Source of the DNA: Candidatus Poribacteria bacterium
Lineage (GTDB): Bacteria; Poribacteria; WGA-4E; GCA-2687025
Direction of reading: 5' to 3'
DNA length: 9,117 nucleotides
NCBI GenBank assembly: GCA_002687025.1
Contig: NYZG01000091.1
Coordinates: forward strand, 1-9,117
Shown in pieces: positions 6,022 to 9,117 of the stretch. The notes below the pieces were generated by a model. The model was not told the DNA's origin. It saw only the letters and a list, made by a program, of their open reading frames with translations, and did not search any database. Numbering within the stretch: position 1 is the stretch's first letter; each line of letters opens with the position of its first letter. The position numbers and the translations under genes were made by a program.

Positions 6022-6050
6022 CCCCCTGAAGAAACCCGCAGCGGCCACGC

Positions 6051-6093
6051 TCGCCTCTTCCACGCCCCCACTTCCCACCACCGCCTCGCCTTC
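6051..6093 (+). promoter_or_regulatory. C-rich, G-poor tract, candidate Rho utilisation site
   Basis: By hand count, 26 of 43 bases are C and only 4 are G, a sharp departure from the balanced GC-rich surroundings. Rho loads on such unstructured C-rich RNA. The tract lies between the small ORF stop (6021) and the next ribosome site (6117), the right place for Rho-dependent attenuation of the downstream gene. This is compositional evidence only. Confidence 0.3.
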
Positions 6094-6128
6094 CGGCAGC
6101 CGCCCCTGTGGCATACGGGGAGACGAGC

Positions 6129-6431
6129 ATGGCGACGGACGACCTCACACGCGCAGTCGATGACATGCGGGACGCCGCCGGCAAGGCTGAAGAGGCCCTA
6201 CGTGTGGCCGCGCGCGGGCTGGAGAGCGCGGGACGCTCTGGGAAGTTCACCGACGGCTCTGGCGACAAGTTGCACCGTCTGGACCAGGCATACGACGGCC
6301 TCCACATCTTCTGCCGCATGGCGAGGCAGTCCGTGGCGCGCCACGCCGAGGCGAGGCCTCCGAAGCCCGGGAAGCTCCCCGTTGGCGACCAGATAGCGGC
6401 GGACGCGTACACCGGGGATCGCTTCCGATAG
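6129..6431 (+). CDS. Hypothetical 100-residue helical protein
   Basis: No family is recognised. The start is ATG at 6129, backed by GGGGAG at 6117-6122 with a 6-nt spacer; GTG at 6108 in frame lacks such a site. The protein has no signal peptide or membrane segment, so it is probably cytosolic. Residues 4-34 form a highly charged amphipathic helix rich in Ala, Asp, Glu and Arg. After a Gly/Ser turn (35-46), a second helix at 47-75 carries the only Cys (C62) and several His. A Pro/Lys linker (77-84) leads to an acidic-to-basic tail. The two-helix hairpin suggests an oligomerising or small-adaptor protein, but this is inference. It lies 107 nt after the candidate small ORF and may share its transcript. 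Confidence 0.62.
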   Translation: MATDDLTRAVDDMRDAAGKAEEALRVAARGLESAGRSGKFTDGSGDKLHRLDQAYDGLHIFCRMARQSVARHAEARPPKPGKLPVGDQIAADAYTGDRFR

Positions 6432-6634
6432 CGAGACTGTGTCGCACCGGCGCGTGAACGCCTGCTAAGGCTGAGGCCGATGTTGCCTAGAGCGGTCTGC
6501 GTGCGCTCACTGATCTGGGCGTGATCCTCAGGCGGCGCGGTACGCCGGCACCCTCCGGGTTCTCCGCTGGGCGCATCCACCAGAATGCAGTCGCGTCCGT
6601 GAATCCACGAACGCCGCGGAATCCACACACACAC
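6432..6634. other. Convergent intergenic region with hairpin and CA repeat
   Basis: These 203 bases lie between the stop of the 100-residue gene and the stop of the minus-strand SDR gene, and hold no supported gene. GCGT-c-CGTG at 6593-6601 pairs with CACG-a-ACGC at 6606-6614 around AATC, eight pairs with one mismatch, 20 nt past the SDR stop; it is a possible terminator without a T-run. A CACACACACAC run at 6624-6634 touches the SDR stop codon. Confidence 0.4.
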
Positions 6635-7405
6635 TCACTGGGCAGTCCAACCACCGTCGACGAACAGCGCGCTCCCTGTCACATAACTGGACGCCTCGGA
6701 CGCGAGGAACACCGCCACCGACGACAACTCCTCGAGGTCGCCCCATCGCCCCATCGGGATCTTCGACACGAACGTCTGGTACGCGACCGGGTCGTCGCGG
6801 AGCGGCCGGTTCATCGGCGTGTCGAACGGCCCCGGGCAGATGGCGTTGACCGTGATGCCGTCGTTGGCGAACTCCAGCGCCCACGCCCGCGTCATGTTCA
6901 GAAGGCCGCCCTTCGTCGCCGTGTACGGCGAGCGGGACGGGAACCCCACGGCCCCGAAGATCGACGACAGATTGATGATCCGCCCGTAGCGCTGCTCCAC
7001 CATATGCGGCAGGCACGCCTGAGCGCAGATGAACGGGCCGGTGAGGTTGACGTCCACGATGCGCTGCCAGTCCTCGAGGGGCAGATCGATCGTGCCGGTG
7101 CGGACGTTCGTCCCCGCGTTGTTGACCAGGATGTCGAGCTGGCCGAATCGGTCGAGCGTCTCCGCCACGTTCGCTTCGACCTCCCCCTTATCGGTGACAT
7201 CGCCTTCCAGCGCGAGTATGTCCCCGCCGGTCGCGTCGATGATGCGTTGTGCGGTCTCCTCACACTCGTCCGCGTGGCGGCTGGTGATGACGACCTTAGC
7301 GCCCGCCTCGGCCAATCCGAGAGCCATCGCCTCTCCGAGGCCCTTGCTGCCTCCGGTCACAAGCGCGACGCGTCCGTCCAACCGAAAGCGGTCCAATACT
7401 CCCAA
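6635..7405 (-). CDS. Classical short-chain dehydrogenase/reductase (SDR)
   Basis: This 256-residue cytosolic NAD(P)H-dependent oxidoreductase has a Rossmann fold and the complete classical SDR signature: T17-G-G-S-K-G-L-G24 dinucleotide-binding loop, D69-V, N95-N-A-G98, catalytic N120, S148, Y161-T-A-T-K165, and P191-G after the sixth strand. R43 just after the second strand favours NADP(H), though this is not decisive. The C-terminus, with V-T-G-S then V-D-G-G, is also typical. Overall it resembles the gluconate 5-dehydrogenase / 2-deoxy-gluconate 3-dehydrogenase / FabG-like group; the substrate cannot be assigned. It starts with TTG (no ATG fits), preceded by GAGGAG with an 8-nt spacer. It is the last gene of a minus-strand operon, 21 bp after the outer-membrane protein gene. 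Confidence 0.93.
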   Translation of the reverse strand: MGVLDRFRLDGRVALVTGGSKGLGEAMALGLAEAGAKVVITSRHADECEETAQRIIDATGGDILALEGDVTDKGEVEANVAETLDRFGQLDILVNNAGTNVRTGTIDLPLEDWQRIVDVNLTGPFICAQACLPHMVEQRYGRIINLSSIFGAVGFPSRSPYTATKGGLLNMTRAWALEFANDGITVNAICPGPFDTPMNRPLRDDPVAYQTFVSKIPMGRWGDLEELSSVAVFLASEASSYVTGSALFVDGGWTAQ

Positions 7406-7413
7406 TGCGCGTG

Positions 7414-7419
7414 CTCCTC
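7414..7419 (-). promoter_or_regulatory. Ribosome binding site supporting a TTG start
   Basis: GAGGAG on the minus strand lies 8 nt before TTG at 7405-7403. The upstream neighbour's stop is at 7429-7427, so the site sits wholly inside the 21-bp gap. Confidence 0.65.
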
Positions 7420-7426
7420 GCCTGCG

Positions 7427-8614
7427 CTAGAACAGCCTGTACCCGAACGTGGCCGCGAGCGCCCGTTGTGACTCTCCGCCGCCTTCGATCAGCGAAGCGT
7501 TGACGCTGAACGTTAGCGCGTTCTCGACGAAGAACACAAACGAGCCTGTCAGTCTGTGGGACGCCACCGTGTCGTATCCCAGGGCGTCCGCTGAGGCGGC
7601 CCGATCCGCCCGTAGGACGTGCGACAGCAGGAGGTCTATCCTGTCGCCGAGCTCGTATGACAGGTCGTTCTGGGCCAGCAGGCCATAGGCGCGGCCGAAG
7701 TCGTCGTCCGTCGGGCTGGACAGCGTCAGGCGGGCGTTCCACTGGGTGCGCCAACCGAACGGCTTGGCAAGACGGCCGGTCATTTCGACGCCGCTGAGCG
7801 CCTCCGGCACGATGTCACTGCGGAACACCTGACGACTCGCCCCGACGCTCAGCTCGCGCCCGAAGAACCGGTCGAATGTCCGTTCGCGACCCAAGACCTC
7901 GTCCATGCGGAGCAGGGCCATGGCGTCCAACTTCGCGGGCTTGAGCATCCCGGACTCGCGTATGGCGGCCTCCATCGCGGCATACCAGTTCTGCCGGTAC
8001 GTCTCGCCGTGTCGGTCTCGGAACTCGCCCTCTCGCTGAATCACCTGCGCCAGTTCGATCAGCGTATGTCCCGGAAGATCATCCACGAGTAGACCGCTCT
8101 CCAGCAGCCATTCCTCCATCCGTACGGCCTTGGCAAGCGGCGTTGCGTTGATGAACCGGCCAAAACCGGCGCCCAGCACCGCAACCGCGTCGATGCGCTC
8201 GGACCCGTCCTCGCTAGTCTCATACTGGCGACGAAGTTCCGCACCCACGAACAGGTCGTCCCACACGAACGCCCGGGCGCTTTCGTCGGCGAGCACCGAC
8301 GCGAACGCTACCGTCTCCGACCGATTGGCGGCGGCGTTCAGCTCCACGCTGTACGCGAACGGCAGCGAGTCGTAGAAGTACTTGTAGTTCGCGAACAGGT
8401 TTCCACGGTTCTCGATGGCGTCGCCACCAAGTCGCTTGTAGTCGTAGTCGAGGTTGAGCCGTAGGGACCGGGCCGTGCTGACGGGAACTCGGTAGTCGGT
8501 TATGAGCAGGTTCTGAGCGTCCGCGGCAACGTGCGCAGCGCACATGACCACGACGGCAAGAGCGCGCGCGATCCCGGCCGTGGGAAGCCATGACCGTCCG
8601 AGGAATCGCATCAT
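7427..8614 (-). CDS. Predicted outer-membrane beta-barrel protein with helical insert
   Basis: This 395-residue protein starts with a Sec signal (hydrophobic A-R-A-L-A-V-V-V-M, likely cut after A-D-A33). Alternating strands with aromatic girdles follow at about 50-155, for example L-R-L-N-L-D-Y-D-Y and F-A-N-Y-K-Y-F-Y. Residues of about 158-250 are clearly different: charged and helical, with M-E-E-W-L-L-E-S-G-L-L and W-Y-A-A-M-E-A-A-I. Strands resume from about 253 and the chain ends Y-R-L-F395, the terminal aromatic recognised by the BAM machinery. No named family is assigned; I have the impression of similar barrels with such a helical insert in uncultured phyla but cannot verify it. ATG at 8614 overlaps the preceding stop (ATGA) and has GAGGAGG at a 7-nt distance, so the two products are likely made together. 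A second ATG follows immediately. Confidence 0.75.
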   Translation of the reverse strand: MMRFLGRSWLPTAGIARALAVVVMCAAHVAADAQNLLITDYRVPVSTARSLRLNLDYDYKRLGGDAIENRGNLFANYKYFYDSLPFAYSVELNAAANRSETVAFASVLADESARAFVWDDLFVGAELRRQYETSEDGSERIDAVAVLGAGFGRFINATPLAKAVRMEEWLLESGLLVDDLPGHTLIELAQVIQREGEFRDRHGETYRQNWYAAMEAAIRESGMLKPAKLDAMALLRMDEVLGRERTFDRFFGRELSVGASRQVFRSDIVPEALSGVEMTGRLAKPFGWRTQWNARLTLSSPTDDDFGRAYGLLAQNDLSYELGDRIDLLLSHVLRADRAASADALGYDTVASHRLTGSFVFFVENALTFSVNASLIEGGGESQRALAATFGYRLF

Positions 8615-9117
8615 GGGGCGCCCTCCTCGGTGTCAACGCGCCATTCGATCAGTTCCGTGCGGGCGACGTCCGTCACCCCTTCGTCCTCCTGTCGGACCAT
8701 GCGGTGCGGCGGGTCCTTCTCGACCCAGAAGTATATCTTGGGCGTGTACAGCCGCCCCTTGATGCCCGTCAGGCCGGCGCGCAGCTTGTAGCACGGGAAT
8801 TCGCCCGCCGGCACCCGCGCGATCTCCTCGCCCACAACCTTGAACCCCACGCCAACGATGCGGTCCATCGTCACGAGTTGGAGCTTCACCTCGTCCTCGT
8901 CCTCGAACGGGAACCCCCGCACCACGTGCGTGATCGCGTTCACATCGTACCGGTTGCGGTCGACCTTCTCCACTCGGTTGCGCCGAGGTCCAGGGAAGAT
9001 GTAGTTGACGCGGTCGTCGCGGTACAGGAGCCGCCAGTCGATGCTGTCGTCCTCGTTCCGCCGGGTGATGGTCACGGGCGTCAGGTCGCGGCGCAGGAGC
9101 ACCATCGTCTTGGTGTC
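8611..9117 (-). CDS. DUF3108-like periplasmic protein, 5' end outside the window
   Basis: The frame is open to the window edge, so 168 C-terminal residues are visible and the start is not. Codons before the first visible Met read D-T-K-T, which continues the same style of sequence and suggests the true start is upstream. The segment has many beta strands: R-D-L-T-P-V-T-I-T, then V-G-x-E-x-V/I-A-R-V-P-A-G-E-F-P-C-Y-K-L, then I-Y-F-W-V-E-K-D-P-P-H-R-M-V-R. The 'G-E-F-x-x-Y-K-L ... Y-F-W-V-E-x-D ... R' order matches DUF3108-type proteins, lipid- or ligand-binding folds of the periplasm related in shape to LolA. A signal peptide should lie in the missing part. Its coupling to an outer-membrane barrel supports an envelope role; the ligand is unknown. 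One Cys is visible. Confidence 0.68.
   Translation of the reverse strand, partial: DTKTMVLLRRDLTPVTITRRNEDDSIDWRLLYRDDRVNYIFPGPRRNRVEKVDRNRYDVNAITHVVRGFPFEDEDEVKLQLVTMDRIVGVGFKVVGEEIARVPAGEFPCYKLRAGLTGIKGRLYTPKIYFWVEKDPPHRMVRQEDEGVTDVARTELIEWRVDTEEGAP
8622..8628 (-). promoter_or_regulatory. Strong internal ribosome site at the ATGA overlap
   Basis: GAGGAGG on the minus strand lies inside the last codons of the DUF3108-like gene, 7 nt before the barrel's ATG. It implies efficient re-initiation and tight coupling of the two genes. Confidence 0.65.

Noticed and set aside
5807..6634. 275-codon minus-strand frame across the small-ORF region
   Set aside because: It covers intergenic and antisense sequence, has no domain or hydrophobic pattern, and conflicts with two plus-strand starts having ribosome sites.
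6521..7471. 316-codon plus-strand frame opposite the SDR
   Set aside because: The SDR has every catalytic motif; this frame is its Arg/His/Val-rich complement.
1..9117. CRISPR array, tRNA or rRNA genes, transposase, integrase, toxin-antitoxin pair or defence genes
   Set aside because: No regularly spaced repeats, cloverleaf, rRNA-like stretch, mobile-element enzyme or recognised defence protein was found on either strand.

Overview
The window is high-GC bacterial chromosome (roughly 60-65 % G+C by eye). It encodes envelope and house-keeping proteins and shows no phage, transposon, CRISPR or RNA gene. The lineage cannot be fixed from sequence alone. Two secreted six-bladed TolB/PD40-type propellers, a large GT-C glycosyltransferase, an Ig-like lipoprotein and an outer-membrane barrel ending in Phe point to a diderm, poorly cultured phylum such as Poribacteria, Latescibacterota or a relative. 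That is inference, helped by my recollection that such genomes are rich in secreted PD40 proteins with a W-G-x-L-K-like C-terminus.

Layout, left to right. 1-180 is a leader with a promoter candidate (TTGCGT-N18-TAGAAT). 181-951 (slipin, SPFH membrane-scaffold protein) and 951-2651 (multi-pass glycosyltransferase) form an overlapping TGATG operon on the plus strand. 2652-2958 is a non-coding gap with a 13-bp palindrome and a second promoter candidate (TTGCGC-N17-TACTAT), followed by a secreted PD40 propeller at 2959-3942. A second PD40 propeller, on the minus strand (5122-4076), faces it tail to tail across 133 bp. The two share a gap-free C-terminal motif, W-Y-[ND]-P-D-x14-[LM]-W-G-x-L-[KR]. 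Divergent from the second propeller is a small lipoprotein with one Big_5-like Ig domain (5295-5762). Next come a candidate 33-residue Arg-rich small protein with a strong ribosome site (5920-6021), a C-rich G-poor leader, and an unrecognised 100-residue helical protein (6129-6431).

The right third is a minus-strand operon entering from beyond the window: a DUF3108-like periplasmic protein (cut by the window edge, 9117-8611), an outer-membrane barrel with a helical insert (8614-7427, ATGA overlap), and a classical SDR oxidoreductase (7405-6635, TTG start, 21 bp gap).

Functionally most genes act in or on the envelope: membrane scaffold plus glycan transfer on the left, secreted propellers and a surface lipoprotein in the middle, and an outer-membrane barrel with a periplasmic partner on the right. 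The SDR is the only clearly cytosolic enzyme. I see no obvious new defence or mobile system. The least explained parts are the small-ORF region (5763-6431), the shared propeller C-terminus, and the barrel/DUF3108/SDR operon.
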